Assembly (NCBI GenBank): GCA_013140985.1
Contig: JABFRU010000002.1
Location: 248,001 to 312,000, forward strand
DNA: 64,000 bases
From: Chitinophagaceae bacterium
GTDB taxonomy: Bacteria > Bacteroidota > Bacteroidia > Chitinophagales > Chitinophagaceae
Direction: 5' to 3'
The notes under the pieces: generated by a model
What the model was told of the DNA's origin: nothing
Seen by the model: the letters and a program-made list of their open reading frames with translations, nothing else
Databases searched by the model: none
Shown: positions 18,002 to 27,388 of the stretch, one piece after another
Numbering within the stretch: the first letter of the stretch is position 1
How the letters are laid out: every line of letters begins with the position of its first letter
Position numbers and translations under genes: made by a program

Positions 18002-20842
18002 ATGATTATGGAAACAATAATTAAAGGGAAAAACCCCTCCAAAAAGAAGACCGTAAATTCCGCAGAAAATATCCTTATTAAGGGGGCAAGGGTCCACAAT
18101 CTCAAGAATGTAACTGTTGAGATCCCACGGAATAAACTAATTGTGGTCACGGGTGTGTCCGGTTCAGGCAAATCCTCCCTTACAATTGATACACTTTATG
18201 CAGAAGGTCAGCGGCGTTATGCTGAAAGCCTCAGCGCCTATGCCCGCCAGTTCCTCAACCGGATGAACAAACCCGATGTGGATTATATTAAAGGGTTATG
18301 CCCTGCGATCGCTATCGAACAAAAAGTGATCACAAGAACTCCCCGCAGTACGGTAGGAAGCATGACCGAGATATATGATTACCTGCGATTGCTTTTTGCC
18401 AGGGTTGGGAAAACAATTTCTCCTGTTTCAGGCAAAGAAGTAAAAAAAGATGATGTCACCGATGTGCTGGATGCGATCACAAAGTTGAAAGAAGACGATA
18501 AAGTTTATATCCTCGCAACTTTTAAGCAACATAAAAACAGGGACATAAAAGAAGAGCTGAATATTCTGGTGCAAAAAGGATTTAGCCGAGTCTATAGCCG
18601 GGAGCCGGGAGTCAAAAGTCAGAAAGCCGGAGTTACTTACAGAATTGAAGAATTAGTAGAGCTGAATGATAAAGAACTCAAATCAAAGAAGGTCACACAT
18701 ATTCTTGTTGACAGGATCGTTGTAAAAGAATTTGATGAAGATGATAAACATCGTTTGGCAGACTCGATCGGTACAGCATTTTATGAAGGCGAAGGAGATG
18801 TTTATTTAGATGTGAACGAAGAAAAACTTTTGCATTTCAACAATCGCTTTGAGTTGGATGGAATGCAATTTGAAGAACCGCAACCCAATCTTTTTTCTTT
18901 TAATAACCCTTTTGGCGCTTGTCCAACCTGCGAAGGATTCTCGCAGGTTTTAGGTATTGATGCTGATCTCGTAATCCCTGACAGGAGATTAAGTGTATAT
19001 GATGGTGCGGTGGCGCCATGGAAAGGAGAAAAGCTGGATTGGTGGCGGCAGAATTTTGTGAAGGGAGCAAAGAAATTTGATTTCCCTGTTCATAAAGCCA
19101 TTGCTGATCTTTCTGATAAACAGTATAAGCAATTATGGGAAGGAAGTAATGGCGTATATGGCATCAGTGATTTTTTTAAAGATGTGGAATCACAATTATA
19201 CAAAGTGCAGTACAGGGTTTTACTGAGCCGTTATCGTGGCAGAACAGAATGCCCGGATTGCAATGGCTATCGTTTAAGAAAAGATGCCTTGTATGTAAAA
19301 CTGGGAGACAAGCATATCGGGGAACTGAGTACGATGCCGGTAAAGGATCTGAAACTATGGTTTGATGAACTTAAGGTCAATCAGCATGATAAAGAAATTG
19401 GAAAAAGAATTTTGCTTGAGCTGCATAATCGTTTGGATACATTGATAAAAGTCGGCCTGGGATATTTAACACTGAGCCGTTTGGCCAATTCATTAAGCGG
19501 TGGTGAAAGCCAGCGGATACAACTCACAAGAAGTTTGGGGAGCAATCTGACCAACTCATTATATATTTTGGATGAACCTTCTATCGGGCTTCATTCAAGA
19601 GATACAGCGAATCTAATTAAAGTATTAAAAGAGTTAAGAGATCTCGGGAATACAGTAGTAGTAGTAGAGCATGATGAAATGATGATGCGGGAAGCCGATC
19701 ATATCATTGATATGGGTCCACTGGCATCGCACCTGGGTGGCGAAGTAGTGGCAGAAGGCGATTATGATGAGATCACTTCAAATCCTCTTAGTCTTACCGG
19801 CAAATATTTAAATCATGAATTAACAATCGATGCGCCAAAGCAAGTCCGCAAATGGAACTGCAGCCTGAAGGTGGAAGGAGCAAAGCATAATAATCTTCAA
19901 AATATAACGGTTGAATTTCCCTTGAATGTGCTTTGCGTGGTGAGTGGTGTAAGTGGCAGCGGTAAAACAACATTGGTCAAACAAATTCTTTACCCGGCAT
20001 TGAGGAAGATAAAAGGAGAATTTGGAGAGAAGATCGGGTTTCATAAACAGATCAGCGGCGATATTGACACCATCGGGCAAATTGAAATGGTAGATCAAAA
20101 CCCAATTGGTAAATCATCAAGAAGTAATCCCGTTACCTATATAAAGGCTTATGATGAGATAAGAGACCTCTATGCAAAGCAACCGTTGAGTAAAATGAGG
20201 GGCTTTCAACCCAAGCATTTTTCTTTTAATGTGGATGGTGGCCGCTGTGATACCTGTAAAGGTGAAGGCGAACAGATCGTTGAAATGCAGTTCCTCGCTG
20301 ATGTGCACCTTATTTGTGAATCATGCGGCGGAAAAAAATTCAAAGAAGAAGTGCTGGAAGTAAGATATAAAGACAAGAATATCTATGATGTGCTGGAGAT
20401 GAGTGTGGATGAAGCGATCAATTTCTTTTATGATGAGAAAAATCTTTCCAAAGCTATTCAACCGCTTAGTGATGTGGGATTAGGTTATGTAAAACTGGGG
20501 CAATCATCCGGGACATTGTCAGGTGGTGAAGCGCAAAGAGTAAAGCTGGCTTCTTTCCTGGGAAAAAGCAGGAACTCAGAGAGGATACTTTTCATTTTTG
20601 ATGAGCCGACCACAGGACTTCATTTTCATGACATAAAAAAATTGCTGACCTCTTTTAATGCATTGATCGAACAAGGTCATTCTATCATCGTTATTGAGCA
20701 TAATAGCGATGTGATCCGCTCAGCCGATTGGGTGATTGATCTGGGACCTGAAGCAGGCGATGGTGGTGGTGAAATAGTTTTTACCGGTAAACCTGCCGAT
20801 CTGAAAAAAGCAAAAGGAAGTTATACGGCAAAGTATGTTTAA
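18002..20842 (+). CDS. uvrA: Excinuclease ABC subunit A
   Basis: UvrA is the damage-sensing ATPase of nucleotide excision repair and loads UvrB. Both ABC modules are intact: Walker [10 protein letters not shown] at about residue 50 and GVSGSGKTT at about 648, with signature motifs LSGGESQR (about 497) and LSGGEAQR (about 839). Zinc-binding cysteine pairs are visible in [18 protein letters not shown] and CDTCKGEG...CESCGG. At 946 residues it is the size of UvrA1, including the UvrB-binding insertion, rather than the shorter UvrA2. A short Lys-rich N-terminal extension precedes the first conserved block. No SOS-type operator is evident. Confidence 0.97.
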   Translation: MIMETIIKGKNPSKKKTVNSAENILIKGARVHNLKNVTVEIPRNKLIVVTGVSGSGKSSLTIDTLYAEGQRRYAESLSAYARQFLNRMNKPDVDYIKGLCPAIAIEQKVITRTPRSTVGSMTEIYDYLRLLFARVGKTISPVSGKEVKKDDVTDVLDAITKLKEDDKVYILATFKQHKNRDIKEELNILVQKGFSRVYSREPGVKSQKAGVTYRIEELVELNDKELKSKKVTHILVDRIVVKEFDEDDKHRLADSIGTAFYEGEGDVYLDVNEEKLLHFNNRFELDGMQFEEPQPNLFSFNNPFGACPTCEGFSQVLGIDADLVIPDRRLSVYDGAVAPWKGEKLDWWRQNFVKGAKKFDFPVHKAIADLSDKQYKQLWEGSNGVYGISDFFKDVESQLYKVQYRVLLSRYRGRTECPDCNGYRLRKDALYVKLGDKHIGELSTMPVKDLKLWFDELKVNQHDKEIGKRILLELHNRLDTLIKVGLGYLTLSRLANSLSGGESQRIQLTRSLGSNLTNSLYILDEPSIGLHSRDTANLIKVLKELRDLGNTVVVVEHDEMMMREADHIIDMGPLASHLGGEVVAEGDYDEITSNPLSLTGKYLNHELTIDAPKQVRKWNCSLKVEGAKHNNLQNITVEFPLNVLCVVSGVSGSGKTTLVKQILYPALRKIKGEFGEKIGFHKQISGDIDTIGQIEMVDQNPIGKSSRSNPVTYIKAYDEIRDLYAKQPLSKMRGFQPKHFSFNVDGGRCDTCKGEGEQIVEMQFLADVHLICESCGGKKFKEEVLEVRYKDKNIYDVLEMSVDEAINFFYDEKNLSKAIQPLSDVGLGYVKLGQSSGTLSGGEAQRVKLASFLGKSRNSERILFIFDEPTTGLHFHDIKKLLTSFNALIEQGHSIIVIEHNSDVIRSADWVIDLGPEAGDGGGEIVFTGKPADLKKAKGSYTAKYV

Positions 20843-20950
20843 GAAGTTCAAAAAGTTCAAGAGGTTTGTGAGTTTTCGAAATTGTAAAATGTCTTGCAGT
20901 AGCACGATAACCTTTTAAACCTCTTGAACTCCTGAAACCTTTGGAACTTT
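20843..20950. repeat. Long imperfect inverted repeat between convergent genes
   Basis: The left arm (20843-20867) contains AGTTCAAGAGGTTT and the right arm (20917-20950) contains its reverse complement AAACCTCTTGAACT. The right arm carries one extra degenerate unit of the GTTCAAGAG / GGTTTCAGG kind. The element begins at the base after the uvrA stop and touches the stop of the DUF4293 gene, so it may end transcription of both. Confidence 0.75.
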
Positions 20951-21372
20951 TATCGCAGCTTATCCAATGTCTTGATCAGCTTCTCATCTTTCCGGATAAG
21001 CCGGAATGCCATAAAATAACCTGCTACAATTAAAAAAGGAAAAATACTCCATAAGGCAAGTGTTGGCTTTATCAGTTTACCTGTTTGACTAACATACATA
21101 ATAACAAGCAGCACAGAGATAAACAATCCTACAAGGCAAAGTATCATTTGCTGTTTCCGGTTTTTAAAAAGAAATATTGTAACCGTTGAGAGGCAAAGTG
21201 TGGCGCCTGTAAGTATCATTAAAAGAAACCGGCTTCCGGCATCCAGTTCAAAAACCACAGGAACAGCAGCGTTACCAACTTTTTCCCCACCCACAGCGAA
21301 TGGGAAAAGAAAACTAAGAAGGGCAGCCAGTGTTGCCAATAAAAGCCAAAGAGTTTGCTGACGCTGGATCAT
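20950..21372 (-). CDS. DUF4293 family membrane protein
   Basis: A 140-residue inner-membrane protein with four hydrophobic segments. It opens with MIQRQQTLWLLLATLAALLS and ends in a charged tail (RLIRKDEKLIKTLDKLR). This start and topology match the Bacteroidota family DUF4293 as I remember it; no biochemical role is known. The ATG at 21372 begins the family's conserved MIQR motif. It lies between uvrA (convergent) and glyA (upstream on the same strand), with long inverted repeats filling both gaps. Confidence 0.85.
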   Translation of the reverse strand: MIQRQQTLWLLLATLAALLSFLFPFAVGGEKVGNAAVPVVFELDAGSRFLLMILTGATLCLSTVTIFLFKNRKQQMILCLVGLFISVLLVIMYVSQTGKLIKPTLALWSIFPFLIVAGYFMAFRLIRKDEKLIKTLDKLR

Positions 21373-21410
21373 AACGGGTTTGGTTGTCTAAATATCGGAA
21401 AAAAACTTTT

Positions 21411-21517
21411 AAAGTTTCAAGTTCCGGGTTTCTGGTTTCATGTTAGGTCGTTCAAACCCGGAAAGACATTAAATAATCATGACAACCTGGAACAAGAAAC
21501 TTGAAACCTGAAACATT
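21411..21517. repeat. Long imperfect inverted repeat with nested hairpin
   Basis: The left arm (21411-21444) and right arm (21484-21517) pair imperfectly through GTTTCAAGTT-type units. Within the element CCGGGTTT (21424-21431) and AAACCCGG (21454-21461) form a smaller perfect hairpin. It fills the gap between the glyA stop and the start of the DUF4293 gene. Confidence 0.7.
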
Positions 21518-21524
21518 CAGTTAA

Positions 21525-22799
21525 TTATCCCAATTCAGGATAAAGCGGAAATTGTTTCATAAATTCCCTGACTTCTCCGCTCACAGATACAATTACTTTT
21601 TCATCATCAGCATTCATTAGTACTTTGTCTATCATGCTGACCACTGTTTCCATATCCGGTTCTTTAGCACCTCTTGTGGTGATAGCCGGCACACCTACAC
21701 GGATACCGGATGTAACAAAAGGTGACTTATCATCAAAAGGCACTGCATTTTTGTTTAAAGTGATATGTGCTTTGTCCAATGTTTCCTGTGCTTTTTTACC
21801 AGTCAGGTTTTTATTGCGGAGATCGATCAGCATTAAGTGATTGTCCGTTCCATTGCTGATCAAATTATAACCACGGCTCACAAATGCTTTTGCCATCGCC
21901 TGTGCATTACCAATGATCTGTTGTCCGTAGGATTTAAAATCATTGGATAGAATTTCTCCGAATGCAACTGCTTTGGCAGCGATCACATGTTCTAATGGCC
22001 CGCCCTGCGAACCCGGAAACACAGCCAGGTCAAGCAAGGAACTCATCATCCTTAAATTTCCTTTGGGATCTTTTATTCCCCAGGGATTTTCAAAATCATG
22101 ACGGAGCATGATGATGCCGCCTCTCGGTCCCCTCAATGTTTTATGTGTAGTAGAAGAAACAATATGGCAATGATCAAAAGGATCGTTCAATAATCCCGAT
22201 GCGATCAAACCGGCAGGATGTGCAATATCTGCAAAAACAACAGCGCCGACTTCATCGGCAATGGCACGGATACGTTTATAATCCCAGTCACGGCTGTAAG
22301 CAGAAGCGCCGCAGATGATCATCTTTGGTTTTTCCTTTCTTGCCTTTGTTTCTAATTGTTCATAATCTACAATACCATCTTTGGTAACACCATAATGAAT
22401 GGCAGAATAAATCTTGCCGCTGAAATTAGCCGGACTTCCATGTGTAAGATGACCGCCCATACTAAGATCAAGACCTAAAAATTTTTCGCCGGGTTTCATC
22501 ACAGCCAAAAAAACGGCGGCATTGGCGGATGCGCCGCTGTGTGGCTGCACATTGGCCCAGGAACAATTGAAAACTTTTTTTAAACGTTCGATAGCCAATG
22601 TTTCGATCTCGTCCACCACTTCGCAACCGCCATAATATCTTTTGCCAGGATAACCTTCTGCATATTTATTGGTAGGCACTGTGCCCATGGCCTGCAATAC
22701 CTGAAAGGAAGTAAAATTTTCAGAAGCGATCAATTCAATACCATTGCGCTGGCGTTCCAGTTCTTTTCTTATAAGATCGAAAACAATTTTATCAGTCAT
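21525..22799 (-). CDS. glyA: Serine hydroxymethyltransferase
   Basis: This pyridoxal-phosphate enzyme interconverts serine and glycine while loading one-carbon units onto tetrahydrofolate. The PLP-binding lysine is Lys220 in [13 protein letters not shown], and other family blocks are clear ([38 protein letters not shown]). The 424 residues match the usual length. ATG at 22799 begins a frame that aligns with the family almost at once. A long inverted repeat sits directly upstream of the start codon, in the likely 5' leader or promoter region, which could affect expression. Confidence 0.97.
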   Translation of the reverse strand: MTDKIVFDLIRKELERQRNGIELIASENFTSFQVLQAMGTVPTNKYAEGYPGKRYYGGCEVVDEIETLAIERLKKVFNCSWANVQPHSGASANAAVFLAVMKPGEKFLGLDLSMGGHLTHGSPANFSGKIYSAIHYGVTKDGIVDYEQLETKARKEKPKMIICGASAYSRDWDYKRIRAIADEVGAVVFADIAHPAGLIASGLLNDPFDHCHIVSSTTHKTLRGPRGGIIMLRHDFENPWGIKDPKGNLRMMSSLLDLAVFPGSQGGPLEHVIAAKAVAFGEILSNDFKSYGQQIIGNAQAMAKAFVSRGYNLISNGTDNHLMLIDLRNKNLTGKKAQETLDKAHITLNKNAVPFDDKSPFVTSGIRVGVPAITTRGAKEPDMETVVSMIDKVLMNADDEKVIVSVSGEVREFMKQFPLYPELG

Positions 22800-22802
22800 G
22801 TT

Positions 22803-22883
22803 GAGGTTTAAAACGTTTAAGAGGTTTAAGAGGTTGAGGATTCAAACATCTGGAACTTTTGAACCTCTTGAACCTTTAAACCC
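22803..22883. repeat. Long imperfect inverted repeat upstream of glyA
   Basis: The left arm (22803-22839) has GGTTTAAA, then GTTTAAGAGG units. The right arm (22857-22883) has the matching CCTCTTGAAC and TTTAAACC. It lies between two divergent genes rather than after a stop codon, so terminator function for a coding gene does not explain it. Confidence 0.75.
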
Positions 22884-23002
22884 GAAGTTGCAAAAGTAGG
22901 CCAGCGATAAATCTCTTTGCCTTTCAGGGGCTTGTTTTTGTTTATTCCAAATGTCTTACTTTCGTTGGCTTTTGATTTCTTATTAAACAACATAGCTAAT
23001 AG

Positions 23003-23992
23003 ATGAAAGCTATTATTCCCGTTGCAGGAGCAGGTTCTAAGCTCAGACCACAGAGTTATTCGCAGCCGAAAGCCCTTATACCATTGGCCGGCAAGAATGT
23101 TCTCAGTATTATTATTGACCAACTGAAAGGTGTTGGTATTACTGAATTTGTTTTTATTGTAGGATACCTGGGCGATAAGATCGAGGATTATGTAAAAAAT
23201 AAATATCCCGGTTTGAAGGTACATTATGTGCACCAGGTGGACAGGCAGGGAGTGGGTCATGCCATTCGCCTGACCCGTGAAATAGTGAACAAGGATGAAG
23301 TGGTGGTGGTGCTGGGCGATACGATCTGCGAGTATGATGTGCAGGAAATGATGGATAACCCTTATTCAATGATCGGGGTAAGAAAAGTGGATGACCCGAG
23401 AGATTTTGGTGTGGCAGAAATTGAAGAAGATGGTTTTATCAGCCATGTGGTGGAGAAGCCGCATATTCCCAAATCCAATATGGCAATGGTGGGAGTGTAT
23501 AAGATCAAAGAGAGTGAGCAGATGTTCCAATGCCTGGAAAATAATATCCGGCAGGGGCTTCGCAGTCATGGTGAATATAGTTTGACCGATGCGCTGGATT
23601 GCATGATACAGATGGGGGCTAAATTCAAGTCATTTAAAGTGGAGAACTGGTTCGATTGTGGTAAAAAGGAAACCATGCTCGAGTCAAATGCGGTGCTTTT
23701 AAAAAAATTCGCTACGCAAACAACCCCCGATCAGTTTGAGAATACAGTTATTATTCCGCCGGTTTCTATTGGCAAGGGATGTAATATCAAAAACTCTATT
23801 ATTGGTCCGAATGTATCTATTGGTGAAGAAACCAATATTGATTATTCCATTGTAAAGAATTCTATCATCGGTTCTTTTTCCAAATTATTTGATATAGTGC
23901 TGGACGATTCTATCATTGGCAGCGATACCAACCTGATAGGAGAGACCCGGTCGCTGAATATCGGTGATAATGCAAGTATTGACCTCGGATAG
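23003..23992 (+). CDS. Sugar nucleotidyltransferase with hexapeptide tail
   Basis: A 329-residue protein of the glucose-1-phosphate thymidylyl/uridylyltransferase family, which makes NDP-sugars from sugar phosphates and NTPs in the cytoplasm. The nucleotide-binding signature is MKAIIPVAGAGSKLRPQSYS, with KALIPLAGK supplying the catalytic lysine region. GDTICEYD carries the metal-binding Asp and VVEKPHIP is a further family block. From about residue 245 a left-handed beta-helix follows, with hexapeptide repeats such as ISIGKGCNIKNSIIGPNVSI. The sugar and base are not predictable; RmlA- and GlmU-like enzymes are both possible. It is 19 kb from the polysaccharide locus and stands alone. Confidence 0.88.
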   Translation: MKAIIPVAGAGSKLRPQSYSQPKALIPLAGKNVLSIIIDQLKGVGITEFVFIVGYLGDKIEDYVKNKYPGLKVHYVHQVDRQGVGHAIRLTREIVNKDEVVVVLGDTICEYDVQEMMDNPYSMIGVRKVDDPRDFGVAEIEEDGFISHVVEKPHIPKSNMAMVGVYKIKESEQMFQCLENNIRQGLRSHGEYSLTDALDCMIQMGAKFKSFKVENWFDCGKKETMLESNAVLLKKFATQTTPDQFENTVIIPPVSIGKGCNIKNSIIGPNVSIGEETNIDYSIVKNSIIGSFSKLFDIVLDDSIIGSDTNLIGETRSLNIGDNASIDLG

Positions 23993-24034
23993 GTGTAACG
24001 AAAGCGATTTTTCCCTCTTCGGGTTTGATTTTGA

Positions 24035-24934
24035 TCAGGCATTCCATTGCAAATTGATCTCAGTTTGCAAAAATTCAATAAAATGGATAAAATAGTCAGG
24101 ATAGGTTTTATTATTCATCACTGCGATATAATGTTTTCTTTTAAGGCCATTCTTTCCAATTTTGATGGCTTTTATTGAATTATGTTTTAGATAAGGTTGT
24201 AAAGCCCATTTTGCCATTGCCATAATTCCCATATCAGCTTTTACCATTTCTAATGATGCTTCGGTAAGGGGCAGGGGTGTTATTTTTTTAGGTGAAATAT
24301 TTGCCGGCGCCAATAAGAATTGATGGATCGTTACCGTTTCCAATGGCAGTGAATGTATGAGCAAATGTTCATTAATAAAATCTTCGGCAACAACATATCT
24401 TTTATTCGCCCAGGAATGATTTTCAGAGACTACCATCACCATTTCGTCCTGGAAAAGCTCAATATACCTGATGTTTTCGTCTTTCAGCGGGTCGCTTACA
24501 ATGGCAATATCCAGTACGTTTGCTAATAACTTCTGTAATGGGTAATGCGTGGCTTCCATTATAATTTTTAGCTCAATGTTTGGATATAATAGTTGAAATT
24601 GTTTCATTACAGATGGCAACCAATGATAACTTGAATAACATTCAGTACTGATCCTTATCTCACCAATTTCGCCAAATATCATTTGTTTTATTTCTCTTTC
24701 TGTATCTGATAGTTTGCCTACAATTTCCTTAGCCGTCTCATAAAGTCTTTCTCCTGCTTTGGTTAAGACTAGTTTTTTATTTTGCCGTAAAAAAATTTTT
24801 GTACCCAACTGGTACTCTGCCTCTTTCAATTGATGACTCAATGCAGATTGGGTTAAATGCAGTTTATCAATGGCCTTTGTGATGCTACCTTCCTCTACGA
24901 TTGCCTTTACAAGCCTTAAATGCCTTATTTCCAT
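24035..24934 (-). CDS. LysR family transcriptional regulator
   Basis: A 299-residue regulator with an N-terminal winged helix-turn-helix (residues 1-60; GSITKAIDKLHLTQSALSHQLKEAE) and a periplasmic-binding-protein-like effector domain (residues 90-295). The HTH, with SALSHQLKEAE, is close to the MetR type. It is divergent from the rhodanese-led operon that starts at 25074, the classic arrangement in which a LysR protein controls the neighbouring operon and its own gene through a shared intergenic region. The effector is unknown; a sulfur-containing or methionine-related ligand would fit MetR-like regulators and a rhodanese target, but that is inference. Confidence 0.93.
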   Translation of the reverse strand: MEIRHLRLVKAIVEEGSITKAIDKLHLTQSALSHQLKEAEYQLGTKIFLRQNKKLVLTKAGERLYETAKEIVGKLSDTEREIKQMIFGEIGEIRISTECYSSYHWLPSVMKQFQLLYPNIELKIIMEATHYPLQKLLANVLDIAIVSDPLKDENIRYIELFQDEMVMVVSENHSWANKRYVVAEDFINEHLLIHSLPLETVTIHQFLLAPANISPKKITPLPLTEASLEMVKADMGIMAMAKWALQPYLKHNSIKAIKIGKNGLKRKHYIAVMNNKTYPDYFIHFIEFLQTEINLQWNA

Positions 24935-24972
24935 TTTTCGTTTAGTATATTATAAACAAAGTAACAAAATTT

Positions 24973-25054
24973 GGCCAGCCGGTTTGTATGAAAATAATGA
25001 ATGATTGTTATGAATTCATTTCGTATTTATTGAATGACCGGCCTTGTAGCTTTG
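24973..25054. promoter_or_regulatory. Shared LysR control region and -7 element for the operon
   Basis: TAGCTTTG (25047-25054) is an exact TAnnTTTG box 20 bases before the rhodanese ATG. Upstream are a perfect 10-bp palindrome ATGAATTCAT (25010-25019), two TGAATGA direct repeats, and GCCGGT / ACCGGC (24978-24983 and 25037-25042), any of which could hold the LysR T-N11-A site. Confidence 0.5.
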
Positions 25055-25073
25055 TGGTATAAAATTTATAAAA

Positions 25074-25469
25074 ATGGATTTACAAATTAAACATTACGAA
25101 AATAAATTGGCGTTTGAAACAGATCCGTCAGATCTGTTTGAAGCTTTAAATAATGGCGGGAAAATCATCCCACTGGATGCAAGAAGATCTTTTGCATTTG
25201 AAACTGAACATATACCAACTGCGATCAATATCCCTCACCGGCAAATGAATGAGGAAAGCACAAAGCATTTGGACAAGGGCGTTGTGTATGTTATTTATTG
25301 CGATGGCATTGGTTGCAATGCCTCAACTAAAGGGGCTTTGAATATGTCGAGACTTGGCTTTAAAGTTAAAGAACTTATGGGCGGCATTGAATGGTGGAAG
25401 TTTGATGGATATGCAACTGAGGGGTCAAAGGCTATAACCAATGGTGTGAAAATTAACTGTTCCTGCTAA
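25074..25469 (+). CDS. Rhodanese-like domain protein
   Basis: A 131-residue cytoplasmic single-domain rhodanese, the first gene of the LysR-divergent operon. The conserved CDARR-like block is present as LDARRSFAFETEHIPTAINIP, and the active-site loop is YVIYCDGIGCNAST, with Cys76 at the usual catalytic position and a second cysteine at 81. The C-terminus KINCSC adds two more cysteines. Rhodaneses carry sulfur as a persulfide; the donor and acceptor here are unknown. It is followed by a GNAT acetyltransferase and a small transporter, a combination that could belong to detoxification or sulfur handling. Confidence 0.9.
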   Translation: MDLQIKHYENKLAFETDPSDLFEALNNGGKIIPLDARRSFAFETEHIPTAINIPHRQMNEESTKHLDKGVVYVIYCDGIGCNASTKGALNMSRLGFKVKELMGGIEWWKFDGYATEGSKAITNGVKINCSC

Positions 25470-25479
25470 ATCAATCCCC

Positions 25480-25998
25480 ATGGAGTTAGCAATCAAAAAA
25501 GCATCGGTGAATGATGCCACAACACTTGCCTTATTGGCCCAAATCACTTTTAAAGAGGCTTTTGGGCATATTTGGGATAAAGAGGTTTTAAGAAACTACC
25601 TTAAACATACTTTTTCGGTCCAAAAAATGAAAGGCAGTATCGAAAAAAGCAATAATGTTTTTTGGCTTGCCTATGCTGATGAATTGCCTGTGGGATATGC
25701 AAAATTAAAAATATGCAGTCCATATGACCGGCTTGCAGATCCTAAGCCAGCCCAACTTCAAAAAATATATGTATTGAACGATTATATTGGAAATAAAATA
25801 GGCCAGCGATTGCAGGAAGCACTATTTGAACAAGTGAAAACAGAAGGCGTGAAAACACTTTGGCTGGCAGTTTGGGATGGAAATGAGAAAGCGATTCAAT
25901 TTTATGAAAGGCACGGGTTTAAAAAGGAAACAACATATCGCTATGACTTTGAAAGCATGAGTTTTGATTATGAAGTGATGGTTAAACCATTTGGCTAA
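25480..25998 (+). CDS. GNAT family N-acetyltransferase
   Basis: A 172-residue acetyltransferase of the GNAT fold using acetyl-CoA. The core strands and the pyrophosphate-binding loop are visible around residues 85-110 (LQKIYVLNDYIGNKIGQRLQEA), followed by LWLAVWDGNEKAIQFYERHGF, the standard C-terminal GNAT block. The substrate cannot be told; small amines, antibiotics and protein N-termini are all used by relatives. It starts 10 bases after the rhodanese gene. Its stop codon shares a base with the ATG of the next gene (TAATG), which implies translational coupling with the transporter. Confidence 0.92.
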   Translation: MELAIKKASVNDATTLALLAQITFKEAFGHIWDKEVLRNYLKHTFSVQKMKGSIEKSNNVFWLAYADELPVGYAKLKICSPYDRLADPKPAQLQKIYVLNDYIGNKIGQRLQEALFEQVKTEGVKTLWLAVWDGNEKAIQFYERHGFKKETTYRYDFESMSFDYEVMVKPFG

Positions 25999-26447
25999 TG
26001 AAACTTCAACAAATACTTGCTCCTTTTCTGCTTGCTTTTGCAGCAAGTATTGGAAATGCAATGGTAACCATTGGGCAAAAAAAAGCAACTACATACTCTA
26101 ATCCATTTTTCTTTGGGGCCTTTTCATTGCTATTTGCTTCTGCAACACTTTTTGTTGTTGCTATGTTCTTTACCACAAAAGGAGTAAGCAACTATTTCTA
26201 TGTTAATGCTAAATGGTTTGCAACCACTGGTGCCGGACTTGTGTTGTTGAACATTTTTTTGTATTTCTTATATCGCAATCACGGAGCTGCATACTATACA
26301 TTGTATTCCATTCTGGCTATTGTCACTACTTCGATTTTCGTTGCGCTATATGTTTTTAATGAAAAAATGAATATGTATTACTGGATTTCGCTGGCATTTG
26401 CTTTACTTACGATAGTTTTTTTTATGAAAGGAAAATCAAACTTATGA
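25998..26447 (+). CDS. Small four-helix DMT/EamA-like transporter
   Basis: A 149-residue inner-membrane protein with about four transmembrane segments, the size of a half-transporter of the drug/metabolite superfamily (EamA or SMR type), which would act as a dimer. The last segment pair (YTLYSILAIVTTSIFVALYVFNEKM...) resembles EamA repeats. The SMR-typical early Glu is not evident, so export of cationic drugs by the EmrE mechanism is less likely. Coupling by TAATG to the GNAT gene and by ATGA to the following hydrolase gene suggests an export function linked to the operon's chemistry. Confidence 0.75.
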   Translation: MKLQQILAPFLLAFAASIGNAMVTIGQKKATTYSNPFFFGAFSLLFASATLFVVAMFFTTKGVSNYFYVNAKWFATTGAGLVLLNIFLYFLYRNHGAAYYTLYSILAIVTTSIFVALYVFNEKMNMYYWISLAFALLTIVFFMKGKSNL

Positions 26448-27382
26448 AACTAATAATGGCCGCCTGCATTTTGATTTGCAGTATTTCTGTTTATTGCCAA
26501 AATAGTGAAATTATATACCTGTCAAAGAATGACTCTGCTCAAAATTATTACATGGCATTAAGGCCTGATTCTTCTTCAAAGGGATTATTGATAATACTTG
26601 GTGGATTTTGCACTACTCCAGTTGAAATACTGGAAGAGACAGAACTGCCTGATAAAGCATGTAAAGCCGGTTATACTGTTGTAATGCCTTATTTTTTGAA
26701 TGACTGTGATAGTATTGACAGGGAAAACATCTATATTAAACGATTGACAGGGTTACTTCCTGGTCTTATTGAAAAGTATAAAATTCCCGAACAAAAGTTT
26801 ATCATTGGCGGACATTCGATAGGCGGGTTAAGGGCATTGCATTATGCCGAGATGGCCTGCAAGAATAATACTGATTCATATTTGAGACCTAATCTTGTTT
26901 TTGGTGTTGATCCTCCGCTGGATCTAAAACGACTTTGGAATAGTTTTGAATACGGGTTGAAGATTAGCTTCTCAAAAGCAAGCTCCGGGGAAAGCCAGGA
27001 ACAACTCCGAAGATTTAAGATTATGTATGGCGGTTCGCCGGAACAGGTTCCCGGGAAATATGAAGAAATGTCCGCCTATTATGCTGATGCAAAAGATGGC
27101 GGTAATATTAAATACCTGGAAAAAATTCCGGTAAGGTTGTATTGCGACCCCGATATTAGATGGTGGATAGACAACAGAAGAGCCAGGTTAGAGTATCTTA
27201 ATATTACTGACCTTGTCGGCGCAATATCTCAGTTATTATTATTAGGAAACAAAAATGCGGAATTGATTACTGCTTTGGGCAAGGGATTTTGGAGCAATGG
27301 CCAGCGGCATCCGCATGCTTTTTCTATATTGGATGCGGATGAATTTATTGGTTGGATTAATTCTTTTTTAAACAAAAACTAA
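26444..27382 (+). CDS. Secreted alpha/beta hydrolase
   Basis: A 312-residue protein with a signal peptide (MKLIMAACILICSISVYCQ). The alpha/beta hydrolase nucleophile elbow is GGHSIGG with Ser125. The oxyanion segment is LLIILGGFCTTP and a late histidine is present in GQRHPHAFS. An acid in YCDPDIRWW may complete the triad. The protein is therefore an esterase- or acyltransferase-like enzyme acting outside the cytoplasm, substrate unknown. It overlaps the transporter gene by four bases (ATGA). It is not closely similar to the two anchored hydrolases near 6-9 kb. Confidence 0.82.
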   Translation: MKLIMAACILICSISVYCQNSEIIYLSKNDSAQNYYMALRPDSSSKGLLIILGGFCTTPVEILEETELPDKACKAGYTVVMPYFLNDCDSIDRENIYIKRLTGLLPGLIEKYKIPEQKFIIGGHSIGGLRALHYAEMACKNNTDSYLRPNLVFGVDPPLDLKRLWNSFEYGLKISFSKASSGESQEQLRRFKIMYGGSPEQVPGKYEEMSAYYADAKDGGNIKYLEKIPVRLYCDPDIRWWIDNRRARLEYLNITDLVGAISQLLLLGNKNAELITALGKGFWSNGQRHPHAFSILDADEFIGWINSFLNKN

Positions 27383-27388
27383 TACCAC

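Noticed and set aside
22826-23260. A 144-codon minus-strand open frame
   Set aside because: It overlaps the start of the sugar nucleotidyltransferase and the inverted repeat upstream of glyA; the protein is low in conserved character, and the plus-strand gene has clear motifs.
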